Notes: generated from the sequence alone by a model not told the origin. Shown: positions 45,520-56,113, numbered from the stretch's first letter. The stretch: DNA of 64,000 bases from CAWJMF01 sp963843945 (GCA_963843945.1 CAWJMF010000002.1:186001-250000); one strand, 5' to 3'. Made by a program: numbers and translations.

Positions 45520-46085
45520 AGCGCGCACGCGAGCGCGGCTTCACGCTGCTCGAAGTTCTGATGGCGACGGGCGCGCTCGGAATCCTTGCGCTCGCGCTCG
45601 GCAGCTTTTCGCTCGGCACGCGGCCCGGCGTGGTCGACGCGAGCGGCGCCGCACTGCCCGCGGTCGTGGCCCGCGCGCGCGCGCTCGCGCGGGCGAGCGG
45701 CGACGGCGCGACGCTCGCGTTTGCTCCGAGCGAACTCGGCTTCAGCCTGACGCTCTCTCCGCACCGTCCGATTCCGGGAAGCCTCTTCGGTGCGACGCGC
45801 CCGGAACGCATCGAAACCTTTCGAGCGTATCTCGCCTCGTCCACGAGCGGCACCGAGCCCTTTGCAATCTTCATCTCGTCGGCCGGAACCGCGTCCTGGG
45901 CGGCCTGGTCCGCGAGCAGCGGCCCGCTCGAGAGCGAGCCCGGCTGCGCCGCGCCGCTCGGCATTGTGCTCGCCCCCTCGGCGCAAGCTGCGGCGGGTGC
46001 CCCCGTTTTCGCTCCGCCTTCGCCGCCGGCGCAACTGCGCTGGTTTACGCTGGCCTGCCAGGATGCGACGCTGCTGCAGTCCTGA
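45516..46085 (+). CDS. Prepilin-type protein (cassette gene 4)
   Basis: A 189-residue protein starting MKRARERGFTLLEVLMATGALG: textbook prepilin signal (RG|FTLLE) and pilin helix. The head is Ser/Ala/Pro-rich with two Cys. Pilins of this class need a prepilin peptidase, ATPase and inner-membrane platform, which are not in the window. queA follows in the same frame after the stop. Confidence 0.82.
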   Translation: MKRARERGFTLLEVLMATGALGILALALGSFSLGTRPGVVDASGAALPAVVARARALARASGDGATLAFAPSELGFSLTLSPHRPIPGSLFGATRPERIETFRAYLASSTSGTEPFAIFISSAGTASWAAWSASSGPLESEPGCAAPLGIVLAPSAQAAAGAPVFAPPSPPAQLRWFTLACQDATLLQS

Positions 46086-46112
46086 GGGGCCCGCGAGCCG
46101 AAGCAGCCGCGC

Positions 46113-47180
46113 ATCGACCCGCTTCGCGCCACCGCAGCGTATGCGTACGACCTTCCGCCCGAACTGATCGCGCGGACGCCGGCCGACCCGCCCGACTCCG
46201 CGCGCCTGATGCTGATTGACCCGCGCGCCGGCACGCTCGCGCACGAGCGCTTCGGCGCCTTCGCCGCGCAGCTTGGCGCCGGCGACGTCCTGGTCGTCAA
46301 CGAAACGCGCGTGATTCGAGCGCGGCTGCGCGGCGAACGCGAGGGCTCGGGCGGCGAGGCCGAGATCCTCTTGCTCCGTCCATCCGCCGGCGGACGTTTC
46401 GATCCGGGCGCGACGCGCTGGGTCGCGTTGGTGAAGCCCGGCCGGAAGTTGCGGACAGGCGCGCGCGTCAGGTTCGGCGCGCGCGCCGCGTGCCGTATCG
46501 AATCCGTGCTTCCGGACGGCCTGCGCGAGGTCGCACTCGAGTTGGAGATGCCGCTCGATGCGTTTCTCGAGCAGCACGGCGAAATGCCGCTGCCGCCCTA
46601 CGTCGGTCCGGGCGACGAACGGCGCGCCGCGCGCTATCAAACCATCTTCGCCCGCGAGCCGGGCAGCGTTGCGGCACCGACCGCCTCGCTGCACTTCACG
46701 CCGGAGGTGGTCGCAAGCGTGCGCCGGCGGGGCGTGGAGATCGTCCCGCTCGTGCTGGACGTCGGCCTCGGGACGTTCAGGCCGATCGACAGCGACTCGA
46801 TCGATGCGCACCGCATGCATCGCGAGCGCTATGCAATTCCCGAGACCACGGCGCACGCGGTCAACCGGGCGAGGCGCGAAGGCCGCCGGATCGTCGCGGC
46901 CGGGACGACCGCACTCCGCGCCCTCGAATCGGCCGCCGCGAGCGGCGAGGTCGTGCCCGGCGAGGCGGAGAGCGAGCTGTTCATCACGCCCGGGTTCCGG
47001 TTTCGCGTCGCCGACGCGCTTCTGACGAACTTCCACTTGCCCGGTTCGACGCTGCTGGTGCTGGTAGCCGCCTTTGCCGGGTACGCGTGCATGCGAGGCG
47101 CGTATGCCGCGGCTATCGAGCAAAAGTACCGCTTTTATTCGTTCGGAGACGCCATGTTTCTCGCCAACCGCGCCGACTGA
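46113..47180 (+). CDS. queA: S-adenosylmethionine:tRNA ribosyltransferase-isomerase (start unclear)
   Basis: Queuosine pathway enzyme that transfers the ribose part of SAM onto preQ1 in tRNA. The conserved N-terminus YDLPPELIARTP, then DVLVVNETRVIRARL, LPPYV, TASLHFTPEV, VGLGTFRP, HRERYAIPE and VAAGTTALRALES are all present, as is TNFHLPGSTLLVLVAAFAG near the end. The frame before the conserved start has no ATG, GTG or TTG back to the stop of the preceding gene; I place the start at an ATC codon, and an ATG only occurs at MLIDPRAG, which would delete ~32 conserved residues. A base error in the start codon is the likely reason. Confidence 0.87.
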   Translation: MDPLRATAAYAYDLPPELIARTPADPPDSARLMLIDPRAGTLAHERFGAFAAQLGAGDVLVVNETRVIRARLRGEREGSGGEAEILLLRPSAGGRFDPGATRWVALVKPGRKLRTGARVRFGARAACRIESVLPDGLREVALELEMPLDAFLEQHGEMPLPPYVGPGDERRAARYQTIFAREPGSVAAPTASLHFTPEVVASVRRRGVEIVPLVLDVGLGTFRPIDSDSIDAHRMHRERYAIPETTAHAVNRARREGRRIVAAGTTALRALESAAASGEVVPGEAESELFITPGFRFRVADALLTNFHLPGSTLLVLVAAFAGYACMRGAYAAAIEQKYRFYSFGDAMFLANRAD

Positions 47181-47260
47181 GCTGCTTACTCCGGTGCTCG
47201 CGGGGGGCTGCCGGATGCCAGGTTTGCGTCGCCGGGTGCCGTCGAGAAAGGCTCGGGCGT

Positions 47261-47289
47261 TTGACATCCGTGGACGGGCTTGGTATTCT
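47261..47289 (+). promoter_or_regulatory. Near-consensus sigma-70 promoter of the ribosomal protein operon
   Basis: TTGACA, a 17-bp spacer and TATTCT. It lies ~120 bp before rplC in the gap after queA and is the best promoter I see in the window. Transcription should begin around 47296. Confidence 0.82.
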
Positions 47290-47308
47290 CTCGGGGTTGT
47301 GGCCGAGG

Positions 47309-47336
47309 CCGCGAACGTCTTTTCGTGCGTTCGCGG
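47309..47336 (+). promoter_or_regulatory. Leader hairpin of the ribosomal protein operon
   Basis: A 9-bp perfect stem (CCGCGAACG/CGTTCGCGG) with a 10-nt loop in the predicted 5' leader, not followed by a T-run. It could be a binding site for feedback control, as L4 does in the E. coli S10 leader, but no sequence identity supports that. Confidence 0.4.
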
Positions 47337-47407
47337 CGGAAACAATAAAATGAACGCCTGGCTCCGTGGATTTACGGGCCGGTTAGACTCCAGAGGGCGA
47401 TACTCCG

Positions 47408-48068
47408 ATGAAGAACATCATCGGCCGCAAGGTCGGGATGACGAGCGTATTCACCGCCGACGGGCGGTACGTCCCGGTCACCGTCATCGAGGCGGGGCCG
47501 TGCCTCGTGCTGCAAAAAAAGACCGTCGCCTCCGACGGTTACGAGTCGGTCGCGCTCGCCTTCGGCGACACGAAGCCCGCGCGCCTCACCAAACCGCAGG
47601 CCGGCCGCTTCAAGAAGGCCGGGCTCGAGCCCAAGAAAGTCGTGCGCGAGTTCCGGCGCGAGATCGACGGCGTCGAGGTCGGGCAGTCGGTCGCGCGTCG
47701 ACATCTTTAAGGAAGGCGACCGCGTCGACGTGGTCGGGATTTCGAAAGGCCACGGCTTCGCCGGCGGCATCAAGCGGCACAATTTTCAGCGGCGGCGGCG
47801 CGAGCCACGGATCGATGATCCACCGGCAGCCCGCTTCGAACGGCGACACGAACGCCGGCCACGTCCTCAAGGGCAGCCGCCGGCCGGGACACTACGGCGT
47901 CGACCGCGTGACCCACCAAAACCTCGAGGTCGTGCGCGCCGATACCGAGCGCAACGTCCTCCTCGTGCGCGGCCCCGTGCCCGGCGCGCGCAGAACGGCT
48001 TGGTGCTGATATCGTCAGCCGTTCGTCCGCCCAAGCAGACGGCCGCGTCCGCAACGGAAGCGAAATAA
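47408..48068 (+). CDS. rplC: 50S ribosomal protein L3 (frameshifted)
   Basis: Large-subunit assembly protein. It reads MKNIIGRKVGMTSVFTADGR, then after a +1 shift near 47693 DIFKEGDRVDVVGISKGHGF, after a second +1 near 47786 (an extra T in AATTTTCAGC) SGGGASHGSMIHRQPASNG, and after a third event near 47994 in a GCGCGCGC run (net -1 or +2) NGLVLISSAV. All L3 blocks are therefore present. First gene of the operon; rpsJ, normally before it, is absent here. The stop overlaps the rplD start as TAATG. Confidence 0.92.
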
Positions 48069-48735
48069 TGCCGAGCGTCATCGACGTCAAGGGTGCGACG
48101 CTGCGCGACGAACCCGTCCCGCCCGCCTTTGCCGCGCCGACCGGGAAGACGAACGCGATGTTCCGCGCCGTCTTCCGCGAGCTCGCCAACCCGCGCGCCG
48201 GAACCGCTTCGACCAAGCGCCGCGACGAAGTTTCCGGCGGCGGCAAGAAGCCGTGGAAACAGAAGGGCACCGGCCGCGCGCGTCAGGGCTCGACGCGCTC
48301 GCCGCAGTGGCGCCACGGCGGCGTGGTCTTCGGACCGCAAACCGCGTTCTTACGAAGTTTCACTGAATAAGAAAGAACGCCGCGTGGCCTTGCGTTCGGC
48401 GCTGGCCGACCGCTTTTCGTCCGACTGCGTGACCCTGCTCGCGACCGACGGGTTCGACGTGAGCAAGACGCGCGACATGGCCGCGCTGCTGTTCGGTTCG
48501 CCGAAAGCGGCCAAGAACGGCCCGCGCACGCTGGTCGTGTACGCCGCGAGCGAACAAGACGGCGTCGGCACGAAACTGGCGCGCGCCGGAGCAAACCTGC
48601 GAACGCGTCGGGGTGACCCACACGCGCGCCCTCGACGTGAAAGACGTCCTCGGTTACGGCCGCCTCCTTCTGACGACGGCCGCCTTCGAAGAGCTGCGCG
48701 ACGCCTTCGCCGACCAGAAAGCGACAAGCAAATGA
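48068..48735 (+). CDS. rplD: 50S ribosomal protein L4 (frameshifted)
   Basis: L4 lines the exit tunnel and in some bacteria represses its own operon. The conserved loop is KPWKQKGTGRARQGSTRSPQ. A +1 shift near 48343 leads to PRSYEVSLNKKERR; another near 48600 leads to ERVGVTHTRALDVKDVLGYG and the true stop. Residual length ~221 residues. A 53-bp gap to rplW holds only a tiny unsupported ORF. Confidence 0.92.
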
Positions 48736-48788
48736 TGATTGTAATCGGGGGCCCGCGCGGCGACAGTCAGCGCGGGGGTGCCCTTTAA

Positions 48789-49099
48789 ATGGAATCGCGT
48801 GATGTGGTGATTGCTCCCTTGATTACCGAGAAATCGATGGCTGGAACCGTCCAGCAGCAGTACGCCTTCGAAGTGCACCCGCGTGCCACGAAGACGCAGA
48901 TCCGGCATGCCGTCGAGGAGATCTTCAAAGTTTACGTCGTGAAGGTCAACACCGTCAACGTGCGGCGGCAAGCAGAAGAACTTCGCGCGCCGCGGCGTTC
49001 GCACGTCCGGCAAACAGCCGGATTGGAAGAAAGCCGTCGTCACCCTCAAGCCCGGTCAGAAAATCGAACTGGGCGGCGTAGAACTACTTCGAGCAATAG
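48789..49099 (+). CDS. rplW: 50S ribosomal protein L23 (frameshifted)
   Basis: Binds near the tunnel exit, docking site of SRP and trigger factor. It reads DVVIAPLITEKSM and AFEVHPRATKTQIRHAVEEI; a +1 near 48969 gives GKQKNFARRGVRTSGKQPDW; a second +1 at about 49084 (GAA-C-TAC) restores the natural end GGVEYFEQ and TAG. Without that repair the frame would run on to a later stop overlapping rplB. Confidence 0.9.
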
Positions 49100-49102
49100 A
49101 CG

Positions 49103-49936
49103 ATGGCAGTTAAACATTTCCGTCCGACCTCGCCCGCGATTCGCTTCCTGACCGTCAGCGACTTTTCGGATCTTTCGAAGGTTGCGCCCGAGAAGTCGCT
49201 CACCGAAGTCAAGAAGAAGCATTCGGGCCGCAACAACAACGGCCACATCACCGTCCGCCACAAGGGCGGCGGGACGCGCCGGCAGTACCGCATCATCGAT
49301 TTCAAGCGTCCGAAGGACGCGATTCCGGCGAAGGTCGCGACGATCGAGTACGATCCGAACCGCTCCGCGCGCATCGCCCTGCTGCACTACAAAGACGGCG
49401 AGAAGCGCTACATCCTCGCGCCGCTCGGCCTAGCGGTCGGCGACGTCGCTCGAGTCGGGCGAGAAAGCCGACATCAAGACCGGCAACTGCTCTGCCGCTG
49501 TCGGCACATCCCGCTCGGTACCGTGCATCCACAACATCGAGCTGCGGCCCGGCGAAGGCGGCAAGCTCGTGCGCTAGCGCCGGATCGCTCGGCGCAGCTG
49601 ATGGCCAAAGAAGGCGAGTACGCGCAGGTGCGCATGCCCTCGGGCGAAGTGCGCAAGATCATGATGCGCTGCCGCGCGACGATCGGTCAGCTCGGCAACG
49701 TCGAGCACGAGAACATGTCGATCGGTAAGGCCGGCCGCATGCGCCACATGGGCAAGCGCCCGTCGGTGCGCGGCATCGCGATGAATCCGGTCGATCACCC
49801 GCACGGCGGCGGTGAGGCGCGCTCGACCTCGGGCCGTCCGCCGACCACGCCTTGGGGCCAGATGACGATGGGCAAAAAGACGCGCCGCAACAAGCGGACC
49901 GCGAAGATGATCGTCCGCAAGCGGAGTGCCAAGTAA
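49103..49936 (+). CDS. rplB: 50S ribosomal protein L2 (six +1 shifts)
   Basis: L2 is needed for peptidyl transferase assembly. Start MAVKHFRPTSPAIRFLTVSD and the end NPVDHPHGGGEARSTSGRPP through KRTAKMIVRKRSAK are in one frame, but the middle (49448-49590) is garbled: six extra bases near 49448, 49491, 49507, 49526, 49575 and 49588. Removing them gives ESGEKADIKTGNCLPLSAIP and LGTVIHNIELRPGEGGKLVR. Because six is a multiple of three, the uncorrected frame stays open and would give a wrong internal sequence. Confidence 0.93.
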   Translation: MAVKHFRPTSPAIRFLTVSDFSDLSKVAPEKSLTEVKKKHSGRNNNGHITVRHKGGGTRRQYRIIDFKRPKDAIPAKVATIEYDPNRSARIALLHYKDGEKRYILAPLGLAVGDVARVGRESRHQDRQLLCRCRHIPLGTVHPQHRAAARRRRQARALAPDRSAQLMAKEGEYAQVRMPSGEVRKIMMRCRATIGQLGNVEHENMSIGKAGRMRHMGKRPSVRGIAMNPVDHPHGGGEARSTSGRPPTTPWGQMTMGKKTRRNKRTAKMIVRKRSAK

Positions 49937-50215
49937 TGGGCCGTTCCCTCAAGAAAGGTCCGTTCGTCGCGGACCATCTCATCGCCAAAGTCGAGAAGAT
50001 GAACGCATCGCGCGAGAAGCGCGTCATCAAGACGTGGGTCGCGCTTCGACACGATCGTGCCGACGATGGTCGGTCACACGATCTCCGTGCACAACGGCAA
50101 GACCCACGTTCCGGTCTTCGTGACCGAGAACATGGTCGGGCACAAGCTCGGCGAGTTCGCGCCGACGCGCGCTTTCCGTGGGCACTCGGGCGGCGAGAAG
50201 AGCGCGGTGAAGTGA
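49936..50215 (+). CDS. rpsS: 30S ribosomal protein S19 (frameshifted)
   Basis: Head protein of the small subunit. MGRSLKKGPFVADHLIAKVE and KRVIKTW, then one extra G near 50038 (TGG-G-TCG), then FDTIVPTMVGHTISVHNGK, FAPTRAFRGH and the stop. 92 residues after repair. ATG overlaps the rplB stop. Confidence 0.93.
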
Positions 50216-50230
50216 GCGTGCAAAGCGGCG

Positions 50231-50732
50231 ATGAACGCGCACCAAGCGGTCGCGCACCTGAAGTTCGCCCGCATGGGTCCGCGCAAGCTGCGCCGCGTCG
50301 CCGACGCGATTCGCGGCAAGAGCGTTCGCGAAGCGCTCGTGCTGCTTAAGTTCTCCGGCGTCTTCGCTTCCGAGCCGATCGAGAAGCTGCTGCGCAGCGC
50401 GGTCGCCAACGCCGAGAACAACCACGACATGGACGCCGACGAGCTTTACATCACGCAAGATCACCGTCGACGGCGGACCGGGCGGCGGGATCACCAAGCG
50501 CCTCGATCCGCGCGCGCAAGGCCGCGCCGCAGTTCAAGCGCAAGCGCATGTCGCACGTGACGATCGCGGTCGGCCCAACGCCGCCCAAGCATCAGCCGAA
50601 GAAGCGCTCGGGCGCTTCGATCGCGCTTTCGACGGCGGACTCCCGCCGTCGCGCGGCCGCTACGCCCGCGGCCAAGGCGCCGGCCAAACGCACCCGCAAA
50701 CCGAAGGCCGCCGCGGCCGGAGCTTCCGCTTA

Positions 50733-50733
<1 letters not shown>
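50231..50733 (+). CDS. rplV: 50S ribosomal protein L22 with basic C-terminal tail (frameshifted)
   Basis: Core: HLKFARMGPRKLRRVADAIRG, then +1 at 50456 (ACG-C-AAG) to KITVDGGPGGRITKR, and a second near 50530 to QFKRKRMSHVTIAVG. The core equals the usual ~110 residues; about 55 further residues are Lys/Ala/Pro-rich (HQPKKRSG, KAPAKRTRKPKAAAA), a basic tail absent from E. coli L22. The stop overlaps rpsC. Confidence 0.91.
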
Positions 50734-51806
<1,073 letters not shown>

Positions 51807-52238
51807 ATGCTGACACCGAAACGCGTCAAGTGGCGCAAGCAGCACCGCGGGCGGATGACGGGCGCGCGCGTGAGTCGGCAACACGCTGACGTTCGGCGAC
51901 TACGGTTTGCAGGCGCTCGAGCCGTGCTGGATGACGAACCGCCAGATCGAAGCCGCCCGTATCGCGATGACCCGCCACATCAAACGCGGCGGAAAAGTCT
52001 GGATCAAGGTCTTTCCCGACAAGCCGGTCACGAAGAAGCCGGCCGAAGTCCGCATGGGTTCCGGCAAGGGCAATCCCGAGTTCTGGGTCGCCGTCGTGCG
52101 TCCCGGGCGCGTGCTCTTCGAGATCTCCGGCGTCAGCCGAGACGGTCGCGCGCGAAGCGCTGCGTCTGGCGGCCGCAAAACTGCCGATCGCGACTAAGTT
52201 CGTTTCGCGTTCCGGTGAAACGGAGGCAGCCTGCATGA
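51807..52238 (+). CDS. rplP: 50S ribosomal protein L16 (frameshifted)
   Basis: Central protuberance protein at the A site. MLTPKRVKWRKQHRGRMTGA; a +1 near 51876 gives TLTFGDYGLQALEPCWMTNR; a +1 near 52138 (AGC-C-GAG) gives ETVAREALRLAAAKLP. The end needs a third +1 near 52215 to reach the TGA that overlaps the rpmC ATG; otherwise L16 and L29 would be fused in frame. Confidence 0.9.
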   Translation: MLTPKRVKWRKQHRGRMTGARVSRQHADVRRLRFAGARAVLDDEPPDRSRPYRDDPPHQTRRKSLDQGLSRQAGHEEAGRSPHGFRQGQSRVLGRRRASRARALRDLRRQPRRSRAKRCVWRPQNCRSRLSSFRVPVKRRQPA

Positions 52239-52462
52239 AGCGGGACGAGTTAGCCGACCTGCGCGGGCTTTACCATCGACGAGCTCCAGCAGAAGGCTCG
52301 CGAGACCAAGGAAGAGCTCTTCAACTTGCGCTTTGCAGCTGCGCACCGGACATCTGTCGGACTTCAGCCAAGCGTGAAAGCCGTGCGCCGCGACCTACGC
52401 GCAGATTCAGACCGTCATCATCCGAGAAGCGGCTTGCGGAGGCCCAACATGGAGCAGCCTAA
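52235..52462 (+). CDS. rpmC: 50S ribosomal protein L29 (heavily frameshifted)
   Basis: Small helical protein at the tunnel exit. MKRDELADLRG, after repair FTIDELQQKARETKEELFNL, then QLRTGHLSDFSQVKAVRRDL and AQIQTVIREALAEAQHGAA. I count about six extra bases in ~170 bp (near 52268, 52335, two near 52373, 52398, 52431), the highest density in the window. The end overlaps rpsQ. Confidence 0.85.
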   Translation: MKRDELADLRGLYHRRAPAEGSRDQGRALQLALCSCAPDICRTSAKRESRAPRPTRRFRPSSSEKRLAEAQHGAA

Positions 52463-52730
52463 CGAAGCGGCGCAGCGCGCGCGCAACCGCCGCCGCGTCA
52501 AGCAGGGCCGCGTCGCGATCGAACAAGATGGACAAGACGATCGTGGTCGTGACCGAGACGCGCGTTCCGCACCCGTCTACCAGAAGATCGTGCGCAAGTC
52601 GGTGCGCTTCAAGGCGCACGACGAGAAGAACGAAGCCAACATCGGCGACATCGTGCGCATCATGGAGTGCCGGCCGCTTTCGCGCGACAAGCGCTGGCGC
52701 TTGGTCGAGATCGTCGAGCGGGCGAAGTAA
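52449..52730 (+). CDS. rpsQ: 30S ribosomal protein S17 (frameshifted)
   Basis: Primary 16S rRNA binder. Short extra N-terminus (MEQPNEAAQRARNRRRVKQG), then +1 near 52519 gives KMDKTIVVVTETRVPHP; a -1 event near 52577 (loss of G in CCGGTC) leads to VYQKIVRKSVRFKAHDEKN and DIVRIMECRPLSRDKRWRLV. ATG follows the L29 sequence with a 14-bp overlap. Confidence 0.88.
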   Translation: MEQPNEAAQRARNRRRVKQGRVAIEQDGQDDRGRDRDARSAPVYQKIVRKSVRFKAHDEKNEANIGDIVRIMECRPLSRDKRWRLVEIVERAK

Positions 52731-52734
52731 GACA

Positions 52735-53116
52735 ATGATTCAACAAGAGACGCGACTCAAGGTCGCCGACAATAGCGGGGCCCGCGAACTGCTCGTGCAT
52801 CCACGTCGCGGGCGGCAGCCGGCACCCCTACGCCTACGTCGGCGACATCATCGTCGGCACCGTGAAGAGCGCGATTCCCGGCGCGGCCGTGAAGAAGGGC
52901 CAAGTCGTCAAGGCGGTCGTCGTGCGCACGCTCGCAGCCGATGCGCCGGCCCGACGGCTCGGTCGATCAAGTTCGACGACAACGCCTGCGTGATCATCAA
53001 GGGCGAAAAAGACAATCTCGATCCGCGCGGCACGCGCGTCTTCGGTCCGGTCTGCCGCGAACTGCGCGACCGCGGCTTCCTGAAGATCGCCTCGCTGGCG
53101 CCGGAGGTGCTCGTAA
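52735..53116 (+). CDS. rplN: 50S ribosomal protein L14 (frameshifted)
   Basis: Forms bridges with the small subunit. MIQQETRLKVADNSGARELL, +1 near 52796 then CIHVAGGSRHPYAYVGDIIV; shifts near 52930 and 52970 before and after RRPDGSV, then IKFDDNACVIIKGEKDNLDP, RGTRVFGPVCRELRD and SLAPEVL. An extra G just before TAA (CTC-G-TAA) hides the real stop. Confidence 0.9.
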
Positions 53117-53121
53117 GCCGC

Positions 53122-53478
53122 ATGAGACGCCGGTGCGTGAAGTCGAAGCATCGATCAAGGGCGACACCGTGATGGTTCGGCGCGGCAAAGAGAAGGGCAA
53201 GCGCGGCACGTCAAGGCGGTCTTCCCGAAAGAGCGGTCAGGCGACGGTCGAAGGGCTCAACGTCGTCAAGCGCCACACCAAGCAAGGCTACAGGCGGCGC
53301 GCAAATCGGCCGGCATCTTCGAAAAAGAGGCGCCGCTGCCGATCTCGGCGCTGCAGTACGTTTGCGATCAAGTGCGACGCACCGTCGCGTTCAAGTACGC
53401 AAGCGGGACGCCGACGGCAAGCAGCGCATCTGCGGACGTGCGGCGAGCCGGCGCCGCGAATCGGCGAAGGGACGCTAG
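53122..53478 (+). CDS. rplX: 50S ribosomal protein L24, zinc-ribbon form (frameshifted)
   Basis: Assembly initiator protein. KOW motif region IKGDTVMVRRGKEKGKRGT, then after shifts VKAVFPKE, VEGLNVVKRHTKQGY, GGIFEKEAPLPISALQYV and a C-terminal pair of CxxC knuckles (CDKC ... CGTC), so it is the zinc-binding form. The start is unclear because a base seems lost in the first codons (ATGAGACG for ATGAAGACG). An extra C before TAG hides the stop. Confidence 0.85.
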
Positions 53479-53480
53479 CG

Positions 53481-54044
<564 letters not shown>

Positions 54045-54233
54045 ATGGCAAAGACGAGCGTCGATCGAGAAGTCGAAGCGCACGCCGAAGTTCGCGTGCG
54101 CGCAGCACAACCGCTGTCTCGCGTGCGGACGCCCGCGCGGCTATCTACCGCAAGTTCGCGCATGTGCCGGATCTGCTTCCGCGAGAACGCGCATCGCGGC
54201 GTTCGTTCCCGGCGTGACGAAGGCGAGTGGTAA
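54045..54233 (+). CDS. rpsN: 30S ribosomal protein S14, zinc type (frameshifted)
   Basis: About 61 residues after repair: MAKTSSIEKSKRTPKFAC, HNRCLACGRPRGY, YRKFAMCRICFREN, PGVTKAS(W). Four Cys (CxxC...CxxC) make it the short zinc-binding S14. At least four extra bases, and one base lost right at the end (AGTTGG read as AGTGG). Confidence 0.88.
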   Translation: MAKTSVDREVEAHAEVRVRAAQPLSRVRTPARLSTASSRMCRICFRENAHRGVRSRRDEGEW

Positions 54234-54238
54234 GGCGA

Positions 54239-54648
54239 ATGGGCAGTCGATCACCGATCCGATCGCCGACATGCTGACGCGCATTCGCAACGCGAATACG
54301 GCCAACCACAAGACGGTCGACATTCCGGCCTCGCGGATGAAGCGCGCCATCGCGCGAAATCCTCAAAGACGAAGGCTTCATCCGAGAGCTACGAGCGCGT
54401 CAGCGAAGGCCCGCAAGGCACGCTCCGCATCACGCTCAAGTACGGCCCGGAAAAAGAAAAGGTCATCACCGGCCTGCGCCGCATCTGCGCGGCCCGGCTT
54501 GCGCGTCTACACGTCGCAAGACCGAGATCCCGCGCGTGCTGGGCGGTCTCGGTCTGGTCATCATGTCGACTCAGCAAGGGCATCATGTCCGGCAAGCGCG
54601 CGAAGCGCGAAGGCTGTCGGCGGCGAAGTCCTCGCGTACGTGTGGTAA
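54239..54648 (+). CDS. rpsH: 30S ribosomal protein S8 (frameshifted)
   Basis: Organises the 16S central domain and regulates the spc operon in E. coli. DPIADMLTRIRNANTANHKT, then EILKDEGFI, SYERVSEGPQGTLRITLKYG, GLRVYTSKTEIPRVLGGLGL and the family end GGEVLAYVW. The frame is disturbed near the ATG (one base lost after ATGGG) and at about five further sites. Confidence 0.88.
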
Positions 54649-54655
54649 GACGATC

Positions 54656-55209
54656 ATGTCTCGCATCGGTAAGCTTCCCGATCACCGTTCCGAGCGGCGT
54701 CAACGTGACCGTCGGCGATAGCGTCGTGCGCGTCAAAGGTCCCAAAGGCGAGCTCGAGCAGCACATCCTGCCCGTCGTCGGCGTGAAAGCTCGAGGACGG
54801 CGCGGTTCGTCGTCGAGCGCAAGGGCGACGGCAAGCCGCACCGCTCGGCGCACGGCCTCACGCGCACGCTGATCGCCAACATGGTCGAAGGGCGTCAGCA
54901 AAGGTTTCCGCAAGAGCCTCGAGATTCAAGGCGTCGGTTACCGCGTCGACAAGGCCGGCGAGACGCTTGAACTTGACGCTCGGCTACTCGCATCCCGTCG
55001 TGTTACGACCCGCCCAAGGGGATCACGTTCGCCGTCGAGGGCACGAACAAGATCCACGTCGACGGCATCGACAAGCAGCTGGTCGGCCAAGTCGCCGCCG
55101 AGATCCGCGACTTGCGGCCGCCCGAGCCGTACAAGGGCAAAGGCATTCGCTACGACGGTGAGTCGTGCGCAAGAAGCTCGGAAAGGCCGGAAAGGCCGGT
55201 AAGAAGTAA
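54656..55209 (+). CDS. rplF: 50S ribosomal protein L6 (frameshifted)
   Basis: Near the factor-binding site. MSRIGKLP, +1 near 54680, then ITVPSGVNVTVGDSVVRVKG, LIANMVEG, GFRKSLEIQGVGYRVDKAGE, DPPKGITFAVEGTNKIHVDG, and DLRPPEPYKGKGIRYDGE with the Lys-rich end KLGKAGKAGKK. TAATG overlap with rplR. Confidence 0.9.
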
Positions 55210-55579
55210 TGGCGCGCTCTCGAAAAACGTCTCGCGCGTCAAGCGCCACGCTCGCCTGCGCCGCAAGGTCGTCGGGACGGCGGAACGCCCGCGCCTGCAG
55301 GTCTGCCGCACGCTGCACCACATCTACGCGACGGTCGATCGACGATGCCAGGGGCCACACGCTGGTCGCCGCTTCGACGCGCGAGAAAGACGCTCGCGGA
55401 CGGCCTCGCGCTCGCAGCACGAACATCGAGGCGGCCAAGAAAGTCGGCGCAGCGATCGGCCGCAAGGCGAAAGCCGCGGGCATCGCCGCCGTCGTGTTCG
55501 ACACGGGCGGTCTCAAGTATCACGGCCGCGTACGCGGCGCTCGCTGACGCGGCGCGCGAAGCGGGGCTGGAGTTTCTAA
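55209..55579 (+). CDS. rplR: 50S ribosomal protein L18 (frameshifted)
   Basis: 5S rRNA binder. After repair VSRVKRHARLRRKVVGTAER, RLQVCRTLHHIYATV, DDARGHTLVAASTREK, TNIEAAKKVGAAIGRKAKAA, GIAAVVFDTGGLKYHGRV and ADAAREAGLEF. Extra C before TAA (TTT-C-TAA) hides the stop. An uncorrected reading gives a similar-length but wrong protein. Confidence 0.88.
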
Positions 55580-56094
55580 TGCAACTATCGTGGAGGTCGG
55601 TCGCGATCGCGACAACAGCGGGTTCGAAGAGACCGTCGTGCGCGTCAATCGCGTCGCGAAGGTCGTCAAGGGCGGGAAGCGCTTCAGCTTCAGCGCGCTC
55701 GTCGTCGTCGGCGATCGCAAAGGGCGCGTCGGTTTCGCCATCGGTAAAGCCGGCGAAGTTCCCGAAGCGATCCGCAAGGGCGTCGAACAGGCACGCAAAG
55801 CGCTGATCACCGTGCCGATGGTCGAGCGGACGATTCCGCACGAAGTCACGATGCAGGTCGGCGCAGGCCGCGTCTTCATCAAGCCGGCGGCGCCCGGCAC
55901 CGGCGTGATCGCCGGCGGACCGATGCGCGCGGTGCTCGAGCTGGCCGGCATCCACGACATCCTTACGAAGTCGCTCGGAACGCACGAATCCGATCAACGT
56001 CGTGCTACGCGACTACGAAGCGCTCAAGTCGCTCAAGACGGCCGAGCAAGTCGCGAAGCTGCGCGACCGCACGGTCGCCGAGCTCTACGCGTAG
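55579..56094 (+). CDS. rpsE: 30S ribosomal protein S5 (frameshifted at both ends)
   Basis: Translational-fidelity protein. The core from TIVEVGRDRDNSGFEETVVR through FSFSALVVVGDRKGRVGFAI to GVIAGGPMRAVLELAGIHDI is in one frame. The ATG needs a lost G (ATGGCA read as ATGCA), and near 55983 an extra C (ACG-C-ACG) separates KSLGT from NPINVVLRDYEALKSLKTAE. rpmD (L30), which usually follows, is absent. Confidence 0.91.
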
Positions 56095-56113
56095 GGGTCC
56101 AGGAGAAAGAGAC

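Noticed and set aside
48732..48788. Tiny frame between rplD and rplW (MMIVIGGPRGDSQ...)
   Set aside because: 18 codons, overlaps the rplD stop, no support beyond being open.
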